Source: a virus. Taken from it: 34,181 nucleotides of DNA. Every line of letters begins with the position of its first letter. Positions within the stretch are counted from its first letter, which is position 1. Below the pieces are notes generated by a model. The model was not told the origin of the DNA and did no database searches. It was given only the letters and a program-made list of their open reading frames with translations. The DNA is taken from IMG/VR virus record IMGVR_UViG_3300035183_000502, positions 1 to 34,181 of that record; one strand, written 5' to 3'. Positions 1-6,217 of this stretch are shown piece by piece. Both the position numbers and the translations under genes were made by a program.

Positions 1-127
1 GTCTTGGATTTGTGGCGTCGAATATTGATTACATTTGGCGAAATTACAAGACAGGCGAATGGATGATTATCGAGGAAAAACGTCACGGAAAAGATTGTCC
101 GCAATGGCAAAGAGAAATTTTCATCAT
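1..127. repeat. Terminal direct overlap (copy 1) of a circular assembly
   Basis: Bases 1-127 are identical to 34055-34181. A gene begun at 33979 continues in frame through the right copy and matches the coding frame that enters the window at base 1. The simplest reading is a circular or circularly permuted genome of 34,054 bp whose linear contig was left with a k-mer-length overlap. A length of 127 is a common assembler k-mer, so this is probably not a biological terminal repeat. Confidence 0.93.
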
Positions 128-287
128 ACTGCATAACGCCGCAAAACACGACCCCAAATATCGCGGATTTTATTTTATCCAGTTTGAAAATACGAATCCA
201 GATGACGGAAAAATATTGATAAACAACAAACCAGCGACAAAAGAGTTGCTGTTGAAATTGTTGCGATTTGAATGGATAAGGAGATAA
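1..287 (+). CDS. PD-(D/E)XK-like nuclease, C-terminal part (gene starts at 33979 across the join)
   Basis: Joined to its 5' part at 33979-34054, the gene codes for 120 residues. I see E12, D35, an E50-x-K52 triplet within a hydrophobic strand (IIEEK) and Q60. This spacing fits the restriction-endonuclease-like PD-(D/E)XK fold, seen in phage Holliday-junction-resolvase-like and VRR-type nucleases. Inside the window the frame enters open at base 1; the GTG at 12 is only an apparent start. Only four bases separate its stop from the initiator gene at 292, and its true start overlaps the end of the ParB-methyltransferase gene, so it belongs to a replication/recombination operon. The family call is from motif spacing only; a non-catalytic protein of this fold remains possible. 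Confidence 0.6.
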   Translation, partial: LGFVASNIDYIWRNYKTGEWMIIEEKRHGKDCPQWQREIFIILHNAAKHDPKYRGFYFIQFENTNPDDGKILINNKPATKELLLKLLRFEWIRR

Positions 288-291
288 AGCC

Positions 292-1341
292 ATGAGTGAA
301 GAGCGAGAAAATTACATCACGGAGAGAGCGAAAGCCGAAAATGCTATGCTCCAAAAATACGCCGCCATGCAAAAGGCATCCGAGGACAGGATTGGATGCC
401 AGAAAATATATATTGACATGACGGGCGACATCGAGGCGGCGTTTGTATTGGACGAAATTATTTACTACACATTGCCGCGAGATGGACACAAAAGCGGACT
501 GCGAATCTGGAAGGATGGTTATCTCTGGATGGCAGTCAGGCGTTCGGAATGGTGGGAACGAAAACGATTGACGGAACGGCAGGCGGATAGAGCCATTGAA
601 AAACTCATCGAATTAAATCTAATTACAAAATCCGTTCACAGGTTCAATGGGCAGCCCACCATTCACATCCGATTGAACATTCCTGAATTTTTCAAAAAAT
701 ATACCGAACAACTCGAAAAAATGTCTCCGAGCGAGTCGGAGACGGATTCTATCATCCACGATATTAGCGAATTATACGAAATGATGGACTGGACGAAAGA
801 ATCGGAATCACCAAATGGTAAATTACCAAACGGTAAATTACCATTTGGTGACACCGAATCACCAAATGGTGACACCGAATCACCAAACGGTGATTTCATT
901 AACAATCACTACACAATCACTACACAATCACCGACCGGCTTGTCTCTCGAAAAACCGCAAAAACGCGGTGATTTGGTGGATGGCTATCTCCAACTCATGC
1001 ACGCTCCAGGACTGAAACGCGAGGCGCGTGTTGATGCGATTTTGTCGTATCTGGCTGTTCAGTTTGGCGTCAACACCGAGACGAAACGCTGGCGGGAATT
1101 TGCCAAATTTGCAGATGAGCGGCAGCATTATCATGGCGAGTCGGTGGAGACGTTCGTGCGCTGGATGAAAAGCCAGCCTGGATTCGACATGTCCTACTGG
1201 CCGCCGCAGCGCATGATGGAGCATTGGCCGAGGGCATTCGCGGCGCAGCCGCAGCAGCCGCAATACGAGCCAGTGCCAGAGCGGAAGGGCGTTCCGCGCC
1301 CGGCTAATCTGATTCCGAACATACGGAGGAACCATGATTGA
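292..1341 (+). CDS. Winged-helix replication initiator (replisome organiser-like) with embedded origin repeats
   Basis: A 349-residue protein. Residues about 75-125 look like a winged helix (acidic/basic helix with ADRAIEKLIELNLI, then a beta wing), the arrangement of N-terminal domains in phage initiators such as DnaD/RepA-like proteins. The C-terminal 110 residues are helical and W-rich. Between them, residues about 170-205 are a low-complexity repeat of S/L-P-N-G-K/D encoded by iteron DNA (separate entry). It sits directly upstream of a DnaB-type helicase, so its likely job is to bind the origin and load that helicase. Start: ATG at 292 behind AAGGAGATAAAGCC. The stop overlaps the next ATG (1334). 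Function is inferred from fold pattern and neighbours. Confidence 0.7.
   Translation: MSEERENYITERAKAENAMLQKYAAMQKASEDRIGCQKIYIDMTGDIEAAFVLDEIIYYTLPRDGHKSGLRIWKDGYLWMAVRRSEWWERKRLTERQADRAIEKLIELNLITKSVHRFNGQPTIHIRLNIPEFFKKYTEQLEKMSPSESETDSIIHDISELYEMMDWTKESESPNGKLPNGKLPFGDTESPNGDTESPNGDFINNHYTITTQSPTGLSLEKPQKRGDLVDGYLQLMHAPGLKREARVDAILSYLAVQFGVNTETKRWREFAKFADERQHYHGESVETFVRWMKSQPGFDMSYWPPQRMMEHWPRAFAAQPQQPQYEPVPERKGVPRPANLIPNIRRNHD
808..893. repeat. Five iterons inside the initiator gene (candidate replication origin)
   Basis: Five 14-bp near-palindromes of consensus T(C/T)ACCA(A/T)(A/T)(C/T)GGT(A/G)A lie at 808-821, 823-836, 838-851, 859-872 and 880-893. Spacings are 15, 15, 21 and 21 bp. 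Each half-site pair ACC...GGT is fully kept while internal bases vary. The arrangement matches the iteron-in-initiator-gene layout known from lambda O. Inference: initiator binding sites and origin of replication. Confidence 0.7.
902..931. repeat. 11-bp direct repeats next to the iterons
   Basis: ACAATCACTAC occurs at 902-912 and 913-923, followed by ACAATCAC at 924-931. The 11-bp period is not a multiple of three, so the encoded peptide is not repeated. The repetition therefore exists at the DNA level, about one helical turn per unit, immediately beside the iteron array. It could be a strand-opening or helicase-entry element of the same origin. Confidence 0.55.
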
Positions 1342-1576
1342 CGAAACCATCAAAACGATAAATAGCATTGTGGAAAATATGGGCGAAAATGGGGAATTGT
1401 CGGAGCGTGCGCTCGCAATCGCTATTGAATGCAATCAACGGTATATCGAATACCTGGATGATTTGCTGGATAGAGTCCACGTATGCGGCGATATTACCGT
1501 TTCCGTTGACGGCAAAAAAATCAAATTTCAAGACGCCGATTCAATGGCGGCGTGGATGGCGGAGGTGATGGAATGA
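1334..1576 (+). CDS. Small acidic hypothetical protein between initiator and helicase
   Basis: An 80-residue acidic protein I do not recognise. It is mostly helical with a short beta stretch near residues 52-65 (DITVSVDGKKIKF). The start ATG overlaps the initiator stop (ATGATTGA) behind CGGAGGA at 1324-1330, and its own stop overlaps the helicase start as ATGA at 1573, so all three are translationally coupled. Position suggests a replication accessory or helicase-loader role, but nothing in the sequence proves this. Confidence 0.75.
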   Translation: MIDETIKTINSIVENMGENGELSERALAIAIECNQRYIEYLDDLLDRVHVCGDITVSVDGKKIKFQDADSMAAWMAEVME

Positions 1577-2895
1577 CAACGGACATTAGACCAAAGAGTA
1601 TTGAGTCGGAACAGGCATTGATTGGCGCAGTATTGCGCGGCGGGCGGGTGGTATATGAAAAGGTGAATTTTATAAATTCGGAGAATTTTTTTTGCACATC
1701 TCATCAAACAGTCTGGCGCGCGATTGAGCGCGTCTATAAAAACGGATTGCAGATTGACGTTATAGTAGTGGGGGATGAAATCGAGCGAATGAATGAAATG
1801 AGCAGCGTGTCCGAATCTGGTATCAGCGGGCGTGCGTATCTGGCGGAATTGCGCGCGAATGGAGACCACCGACACGTTGAGACATACGCGGAGCAGGTGC
1901 AGGATTACCACATCAAGAGACATCTGCATAATTTTTCAGGCAAAATCGCCTACTGGTCGGCAAATGGACGGCGCGGAAGGGATATTATCGCAGACATCGA
2001 GGGGGAACTATCGAAAATAACCGTGTACAGTGCAAATGACGAATATACGGTATCCGCATCGGAGGCGGTGAGCCGCGCCTGGGACTGGACGGAGCGCGCA
2101 TCGCGCGGCGAGATTGTCGGTGTGCCGACGGGATTGGCGGACATTGACAGAATTATCGGCACGATGATTAACGGAAACGTTTACATTGTTGCCGGGCGTC
2201 CTGGTACTGGAAAAACGGCGTTTGCCGTAACGGTTGCGCTCAACCAGGCAAAACGCGGCAAACGCATCGGCATTTTTTCGCTTGAAATGTCCAGCGAACA
2301 GGTGGCGATGAGACTAATCGCACAGGACAGCGGGGTGGATTTGCAGAACATCATCCAGGGCAAAATGACTGAGGACGAATGGGCGCGATACACCGCGTCC
2401 GTCGAATATATAGCCGGTCTAAAAATTGCCATTAATGATTTGTCCAATATCAATATCGAGCAAATACGACAAATTGCGCGAAAAATCCAGGCGGAGCAGG
2501 GGCTGGATTTGCTGATTGTGGATTATGTGCAACTGGCAAATGCAATTGGAGACACATTCGAGCGGCGGGAGCAGGAGGTGAGCGCTGTTTCGCGCGGTCT
2601 CAAATATCTGGCGCGCGAACTGAATGTCCCCGTGCTGGCGATGGCGCAATTATCGCGCGCTGTGGAGCAACGCGCCAGCCGCCGACCGGTATTATCGGAT
2701 TTGCGAGAGAGCGGCAGCCTCGAACAGGACGCGTATTGTGTCATATTCCTCTACCGTGAGGATGATGCTAAAACCAGCAGCGTGTCTGTTGATATTGCCA
2801 AACACCGCAATGGTCCGGTCGGTGGATGCACGCTGTATTTTGCCGCGCCGATAGCCAGGTTCGAGAGCGCGGCGGTCAAGACAGTCAGTTTGTAA
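1573..2895 (+). CDS. dnaB-like: Replicative DNA helicase, DnaB family
   Basis: A 440-residue DnaB-type hexameric 5'-3' helicase. The N-terminal helical domain (about 1-110, beginning IESEQALIGAVL) is followed by a linker and a RecA-like motor. Walker A GRPGTGKT lies near residues 208-215, Walker B LLIVDYVQL near 312-320, then an arginine-finger/DnaB motif-4 region (SDLRESGSLEQDA) and the final KHRNGPVG motif, all in the order and length usual for the family. I chose ATG 1573 rather than the longer frame from 1552, because 1573 overlaps the previous stop (ATGA) and follows GGAGGTGATGG. It unwinds the phage origin after loading, probably by the upstream initiator. Confidence 0.95.
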   Translation: MTTDIRPKSIESEQALIGAVLRGGRVVYEKVNFINSENFFCTSHQTVWRAIERVYKNGLQIDVIVVGDEIERMNEMSSVSESGISGRAYLAELRANGDHRHVETYAEQVQDYHIKRHLHNFSGKIAYWSANGRRGRDIIADIEGELSKITVYSANDEYTVSASEAVSRAWDWTERASRGEIVGVPTGLADIDRIIGTMINGNVYIVAGRPGTGKTAFAVTVALNQAKRGKRIGIFSLEMSSEQVAMRLIAQDSGVDLQNIIQGKMTEDEWARYTASVEYIAGLKIAINDLSNINIEQIRQIARKIQAEQGLDLLIVDYVQLANAIGDTFERREQEVSAVSRGLKYLARELNVPVLAMAQLSRAVEQRASRRPVLSDLRESGSLEQDAYCVIFLYREDDAKTSSVSVDIAKHRNGPVGGCTLYFAAPIARFESAAVKTVSL

Positions 2896-2933
2896 AATTT
2901 GTAAAAATAGTACTTAAGTACCATTTGAACCGC

Positions 2934-2961
2934 TTGACAAATCAAACAGTTTGATTATAAT
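2934..2961 (+). promoter_or_regulatory. Consensus sigma70 promoter for the csx16-like gene
   Basis: TTGACA at 2934-2939 and TATAAT at 2956-2961 are separated by 16 bp. Both hexamers are perfect consensus. The predicted start near 2968 leaves a leader of about 50 bases containing two copies of GTGGCAG, then AAAGGA ahead of ATG 3021. Confidence 0.85.
2941..2955. promoter_or_regulatory. Operator-like perfect inverted repeat in the promoter spacer
   Basis: ATCAAAC-A-GTTTGAT is a perfect 7-bp inverted repeat with one central base, filling the spacer between the -35 and -10 of the preceding promoter. A dimeric repressor bound here would block polymerase. The candidate regulators in this genome are the HTH protein at 30299-30490 and the small protein at 3788-4060; which one binds is unknown. 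Confidence 0.65.
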
Positions 2962-3020
2962 TTGGGTTGTAAATAATTCCAAGTGGCAGCCACGGCTGAC
3001 AGTGGCAGAAAGGAAAAATT

Positions 3021-3314
3021 ATGTCTTCGGTATTAATCGTGACCCGCCACGAACCTTTGGTTGAGTGGCTCCGCCGTCGCGGAATTGCAGGAAAGGTAAT
3101 TTCTCAAGCAACCCCCGCAGACGTCGCTGGGAAAGATGTTTATGGCATTCTGCCGCTCTGGTTGGCGGCGGAAGCCAACAGTATCACTGAGGTCAGTATG
3201 CCGGGCTTGCCATTGGAAGCCCGCGCGAGGGTCAACGGGGGAGATTTTTCTGTTGAGGAGATGGATGCGTGGGGGGCGCATCTCCAGAAATTTGTAGTCC
3301 GCAAAGTCGAGTAA
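3021..3314 (+). CDS. csx16: Csx16-like protein (VVA1548 family), probable ring nuclease / anti-CRISPR
   Basis: 97 residues, the usual length for Csx16. Family landmarks I recognise in order: V-T-R-H at 7-10 after the first strand, EWLRRRGI at 15-22, D39-V-Y-G-I-L-P45 then LAAE at 48-51, LP-x-EARAR at 63-70, and the closing F-S-x-E-E-M-x-x-x-G-A at 76-86. Csx16 belongs to the CARF-related proteins associated with type III CRISPR systems and is predicted to cleave cyclic oligoadenylate, switching off the ancillary nucleases. No cas genes or repeats are nearby. It is the first gene behind a consensus promoter with an operator, so early expression as a type III anti-CRISPR is the best inference. 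SD AAAGGA lies 8 bases before ATG. Confidence 0.8.
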   Translation: MSSVLIVTRHEPLVEWLRRRGIAGKVISQATPADVAGKDVYGILPLWLAAEANSITEVSMPGLPLEARARVNGGDFSVEEMDAWGAHLQKFVVRKVE

Positions 3315-3326
3315 CCCGTCCAGCAT

Positions 3327-3354
3327 CCGCCCGTCAGCGAGAGTTGGCGGGCGG
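3327..3354 (+). other. Stem-loop downstream of csx16
   Basis: CCGCCCGTCA (3327-3336) pairs with TGGCGGGCGG (3345-3354) over ten positions with one G-U, loop 8. An outer arm GCATCC (3323-3328) and GGATGC (3365-3370) offers an alternative pairing. There is no T-run after it, so it could be an mRNA-stabilising or attenuating structure rather than a classical terminator. Confidence 0.5.
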
Positions 3355-3425
3355 TCAGGTGGACAGGATGCCCACCAACACATCATTCAACCCGCCCCGG
3401 ACACAGGGGCAGAAAGGAATAAAAA

Positions 3426-3809
3426 ATGGGAGAAGGAAAAATAATGGCAGCGGGGATGGCCTACCTAAATCCATCACCAAAAGGAGAGTTGTTCTGCCCG
3501 CTTTGCGGGAGTAAACTCGTGTTCGACGCGATGGGGGGATGGTTTTGCTACGGACAGAACCCCAACAGGGAACACCCCCATTGTGAAAAGCGGGATTACT
3601 ACAATGAAATGTTCGGCGACCCTGAAAAAGTTCAGGGGCAGACATTTGGGTACTACATCGTAAACGGCGAAAAAATCGCCGAGTGTTGGGCTGTCCGCAA
3701 TCGGGGACCGTATTGGCATGTGCGGCTCAGCCCGTATGAATTTGCCTTCCCGGACTATGAAATGCCTGAAAAGTTAAAAGGAGGCGAATGGGTAATATTA
3801 CTGAAATGA
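3426..3809 (+). CDS. Zinc-ribbon hypothetical protein
   Basis: 127 residues. An N-terminal treble-clef or ribbon candidate has C-P-L-C (about 24-27) with later Cys/His (FCYGQNPNREHPHCEK) near residues 41-54. The rest is beta-rich and aromatic (YWHVRL) with a C-terminal EWVILLK strand. I do not recognise the family. Two starts are plausible: ATG 3426 (AAAGGA 8 bases upstream) and ATG 3444 (AGAAGGAAAA upstream); I keep the first. Its 3' end overlaps the next gene by 22 bases, and the AAAGGAGG for that gene lies inside it. Probably part of the early accessory operon begun by csx16. Confidence 0.75.
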   Translation: MGEGKIMAAGMAYLNPSPKGELFCPLCGSKLVFDAMGGWFCYGQNPNREHPHCEKRDYYNEMFGDPEKVQGQTFGYYIVNGEKIAECWAVRNRGPYWHVRLSPYEFAFPDYEMPEKLKGGEWVILLK

Positions 3810-4060
3810 AACGGAGAACTCAACAGTTATCCTCCCTAGCCGCCGAGATTTTGGCGGCTAGCGGCGTGGACGTTAGCCAGCGGGTGGAGATTCGCCAGCT
3901 GGCGAAACTGATGCAGGCGCGATGTGACGCCTGCTATGAAACCTGCAAGCGCCACATCGTGCGGGCGGTACGCCGGGCGCGCGGAGAAATGCCTGGGCAG
4001 TGGGGCGGGAGGCGGGCTGGGGCGGGGAGACCGAAGAAAAATGAATTTAAGTATTTGTAA
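3788..4060 (+). CDS. Small basic DNA-binding protein (HTH plus GGRRAGAGRP tail)
   Basis: 90 residues, strongly basic. Residues about 34-62 (EIRQLAKLMQ...KRHIVRAVRRA) look like a helix-turn-helix. The C-terminus carries G-G-R-R-A-G-A-G-R-P-K-K, a glycine/arginine/proline motif common at the ends of small phage DNA-binding proteins. SD AAAGGAGG is just before ATG 3788; an internal ATG at 3806 is an alternative. The stop is coupled to the next gene as TAATG. It could be a regulator acting on the palindrome at 2941-2955 or a nucleoid-type protein. No homologue is recognised with certainty. Confidence 0.65.
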   Translation: MGNITEMKRRTQQLSSLAAEILAASGVDVSQRVEIRQLAKLMQARCDACYETCKRHIVRAVRRARGEMPGQWGGRRAGAGRPKKNEFKYL

Positions 4061-4545
4061 TGAATTTGCTTTGTGATGTGTCTGGTGTCAATCAAACAGC
4101 CGCCGTTGAGATGGCTCTCGCGGCATTGGCAAATGGTCTAACCAAAAGGAGCAATGCAATGAAATTCAAAATTGGAAATCAGGTAACAAATAAACACACT
4201 CACCCCGGACAGGTTGGCACAATCATTGAAATTGATCCATCTAAAAAATGTGCCTACCGCGTTGATTTTGCTGGACGCCCTGCAATCTGGCATCCTGAAA
4301 ACGAACTGGAATTGTACGTTGAAAAACAGTTTCAATCAATGGATATTTCCAGCGGTCTAGGTATTGGCGGTTTTGGTAGCGATGATTTAAATATCAACTC
4401 TGACATCATCTCTGACATCATCGAAACTGAAATTCGCCAATCGTGTTCGTGGGGTGGAACCCGCTACGATGAGGCGTGCGCTCGATGTGGGAGAATAACT
4501 GACATTTGCAATAACTGCGAACTCTGCGAGAACTGCCATGAATGA
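4060..4545 (+). CDS. Hypothetical protein with C-terminal zinc knuckle
   Basis: 161 residues from the TAATG-coupled ATG at 4060, or 128 from ATG 4159, which has a much better ribosome binding site (AAAAGGAG, 7-base gap). The 4159 product begins MKFKIGNQVTNKHTHPGQVGTI, a small SH3/KOW-like beta barrel pattern. The C-terminal 35 residues hold at least seven cysteines in C-x2-C pairs (CARC, CNNC, CENC), suggesting a binuclear zinc site. The N-terminal extension could be a separate small helical coding segment. Function unknown; last of the csx16-led small gene cluster. Confidence 0.65.
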   Translation: MNLLCDVSGVNQTAAVEMALAALANGLTKRSNAMKFKIGNQVTNKHTHPGQVGTIIEIDPSKKCAYRVDFAGRPAIWHPENELELYVEKQFQSMDISSGLGIGGFGSDDLNINSDIISDIIETEIRQSCSWGGTRYDEACARCGRITDICNNCELCENCHE

Positions 4546-4562
4546 GCAATCAAAATTTTGTC

Positions 4563-4608
4563 TTGACGCGGCGCAAAAAACGGAGGTACAATAACTCCGA
4601 AAGGAGTT
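4563..4608 (+). promoter_or_regulatory. Promoter and SD-overlapping stem-loop of the holin-like gene
   Basis: TTGACG (4563-4568), an 18-bp spacer and TACAAT (4587-4592) form a good promoter. Immediately downstream, AACTCC-GAAA-GGAGTT (4593-4608) is a perfect 6-bp stem closed by a GNRA tetraloop. Its 3' arm contains the GGAG ribosome binding site for ATG 4612. In RNA this would mask initiation; in DNA it could be an operator at the transcription start. Confidence 0.55.
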
Positions 4609-4611
4609 ACC

Positions 4612-4803
4612 ATGCTTCCAGAATTTGTAAAGTCTGTTCTGTACGTTGTGATTGCGTTCGCGCTGCGAGCGGCATTGAACGCAATCGGAGTTCAACTTGA
4701 CGACACTGTGTTCAACAGTATTGTCGCTGGCGTTGTGTCGTATTTGCTCGCGCTGCTCGGCTTCGAGGGCGTGCGCGCGCTCTTCCCACAGCGGTTCAAA
4801 TAG
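4612..4803 (+). CDS. Small two-helix membrane protein, holin-like
   Basis: 63 residues with two hydrophobic segments (about 8-27 and 36-52) joined by a short polar turn (QLDDTVFN) and a basic C-terminus (ALFPQRFK). That is the architecture of small phage holins, which form membrane lesions to release endolysin. Supporting context: the gene has its own promoter and SD hairpin, is followed by a strong hairpin terminator, and lies about 1.4 kb upstream of the GH25 lysozyme gene. Holins have no catalytic signature, so the call rests on topology and place. Other membrane candidates are the products of 4930-5229 and 24791-25558. Confidence 0.6.
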   Translation: MLPEFVKSVLYVVIAFALRAALNAIGVQLDDTVFNSIVAGVVSYLLALLGFEGVRALFPQRFK

Positions 4804-4828
4804 TTCCTCCTCCATTCCTCTTCTCCTT

Positions 4829-4865
4829 GTTTAGCCCCGTCGTCGTGAGACAGACGGGGCTAAAC
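4829..4865. terminator. Strong bidirectional hairpin terminator
   Basis: A perfect 13-bp stem GTTTAGCCCCGTC (4829-4841) / GACGGGGCTAAAC (4853-4865) with an 11-base loop. It has A/T-rich flanks on both sides but only a weak T-run (CTTTAA). It closes the accessory module before the morphogenesis genes. Confidence 0.75.
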
Positions 4866-4895
4866 TTTAATGGCAAATTGTAACTTTTTGCCGGC

Positions 4896-4923
4896 TTGAC
4901 ACGTCACGAAAACATGGTAAAAA
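4896..4923 (+). promoter_or_regulatory. Possible promoter before the 4930 gene
   Basis: TTGACA at 4896-4901 is perfect; 16 bp later TAAAAA (4918-4923) is a weak -10. The ATG at 4930 lacks a ribosome binding site and would lie almost at the predicted transcription start, so a near-leaderless message is possible. It may be the start of the late rightward operon. Confidence 0.4.
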
Positions 4924-4929
4924 ACCGCT

Positions 4930-5229
4930 ATGCCAGATAGCCCCGTAACCATCCTCGAGTTGGAGAAGGCGTTAGCGCCAATTGCGCGCGAGGTGAACGA
5001 TGCCCGGCGTGACGTGGCTGACATGCAGCGAGCAATCAGCGAGGTGAAGTCAAGAGCCGACAAAAGTTATCTCTATTTGTTTGGTAATGGCGAGCCTGGG
5101 CTGGACGAGCGTGTGCGGAACATCGAGCGCGCAATCAGTGATGCGCGTGGGGCGGTACGGTGGTTGATAGTCGTTATTGGGGGATATGTAGTCGTAAAAG
5201 CAGTAGAAATTATTTTGTCACATTTTTAA
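4930..5229 (+). CDS. Coiled-coil protein with C-terminal membrane anchor (XhlA/holin-accessory-like)
   Basis: 99 residues. Residues 7-70 form two charged coiled-coil helices separated by LYLFGNGEPG, and 78-97 is a single hydrophobic helix (WLIVVIGGYVVVKAVEIIL). This layout is shared with XhlA/hemolysin-type phage proteins that assist holins at the membrane. It sits one base from the following gene (TAATATG) and just upstream of the lysozyme. No clear SD is present. A membrane-associated lysis accessory is likely but not proven. Confidence 0.65.
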   Translation: MPDSPVTILELEKALAPIAREVNDARRDVADMQRAISEVKSRADKSYLYLFGNGEPGLDERVRNIERAISDARGAVRWLIVVIGGYVVVKAVEIILSHF

Positions 5230-5230
5230 T

Positions 5231-6199
5231 ATGCGCAGAGCGTGGACGAAATCGGAGGAGCAGCGATTGGTCGAGATGAAAAAACGGGGGATGAGCAATT
5301 TCGACATCGCGGAGGCTCTCAACCGTTCGTATAACAGCATCAGTGTTCATCTCTCGCGGCTCGATAAATCAACAGTCCCGCAATCGCAATACAATATATA
5401 TAATGGCGCAATCACAACGCAGGGCGATGCGCTGATATTATCCGACCTCGAGGCTCCGTTCCAGCACGCCGATTTTGTCAATCGCGTGCTGGATTTGGCG
5501 TTTGCGTGGGGCGTCAGGACGCTCCATCTGGCTGGCGACCTCATTCATTACGATTCTCTCTCGATGTGGGGCGCGGCATGGACCGGAGCCGAGGAACAGA
5601 TGCTGGATAAAATCATGCGGCTGGTCGAGGAGCGCAACGATAACGATTTGCGCGCTAAACTGCTGGAGATGTATAACGAGAGTCCGCTGTCGCGCGAGTT
5701 ATCTGCGGCGCGCAGCGTGTTTCGTTCGTTCGGCTCGTTCGACAAAATCGTCGTGGCGTTGGGCAATCACGATGACCGTTATCTGCGGGCAATCGACCGC
5801 ACGCTGGACGCCCGCGAGTTGCTCCACCAAATCGGACGCGATGACGATAACCGTTGGCAGATTGCGCCGTATTATTATAGTTTCGTAGAAACTGAAAACG
5901 GGACATACCGCGTCACGCATCCGCGCACGCGCGGACGCACGGCGGCGATGGATTTGGCGGTGCAATATCATCAACACATTATCATGGGACACTCTCACCG
6001 CTGGAGCGTCAACCGAGACCCATCTGGCAAATATTGGGCAATCCAGACCGGGCATTGCGTGGATGAGACACGGCTGGCATACGTCATGCAGCGCGACGCC
6101 AAACGCGATGCGCACATGCTGGGCGCAACTATCATACGCGGCGGCTATCCGTTCGTTTTGTCTCCAGATTCGCCGTTTAATCTACTTAAGCGCATGTAA
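5231..6199 (+). CDS. HTH domain fused to calcineurin-like metallophosphoesterase
   Basis: 322 residues. Residues 3-45 form a Myb/SANT- or HTH-like domain (WTKSEEQRLVEMKKRG...IAEALNR), then a metallophosphoesterase with all dimetal motifs: D72 with H79, G-D at 102-103, G-N-H-D at 178-181, H230 and G-H-S-H at 253-256. Such enzymes hydrolyse phosphodiesters (nucleic acid ends, cyclic nucleotides or phosphoproteins) with Mn or Fe. The N-terminal DNA-binding domain points to a nucleic-acid substrate, similar to stand-alone phage phosphoesterases near terminases. ATG 5231 lies one base after the previous stop, implying coupling. The exact substrate cannot be read from sequence. Confidence 0.85.
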   Translation: MRRAWTKSEEQRLVEMKKRGMSNFDIAEALNRSYNSISVHLSRLDKSTVPQSQYNIYNGAITTQGDALILSDLEAPFQHADFVNRVLDLAFAWGVRTLHLAGDLIHYDSLSMWGAAWTGAEEQMLDKIMRLVEERNDNDLRAKLLEMYNESPLSRELSAARSVFRSFGSFDKIVVALGNHDDRYLRAIDRTLDARELLHQIGRDDDNRWQIAPYYYSFVETENGTYRVTHPRTRGRTAAMDLAVQYHQHIIMGHSHRWSVNRDPSGKYWAIQTGHCVDETRLAYVMQRDAKRDAHMLGATIIRGGYPFVLSPDSPFNLLKRM

Positions 6200-6217
6200 T
6201 CGGAGTATAATGTCGGC

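Noticed and set aside
6206-6211. TATAAT as a definite leaderless promoter for the endolysin
   Set aside because: There is no acceptable -35 at 16-18 bp; the gene is probably expressed from the upstream operon. Kept only as a remark.
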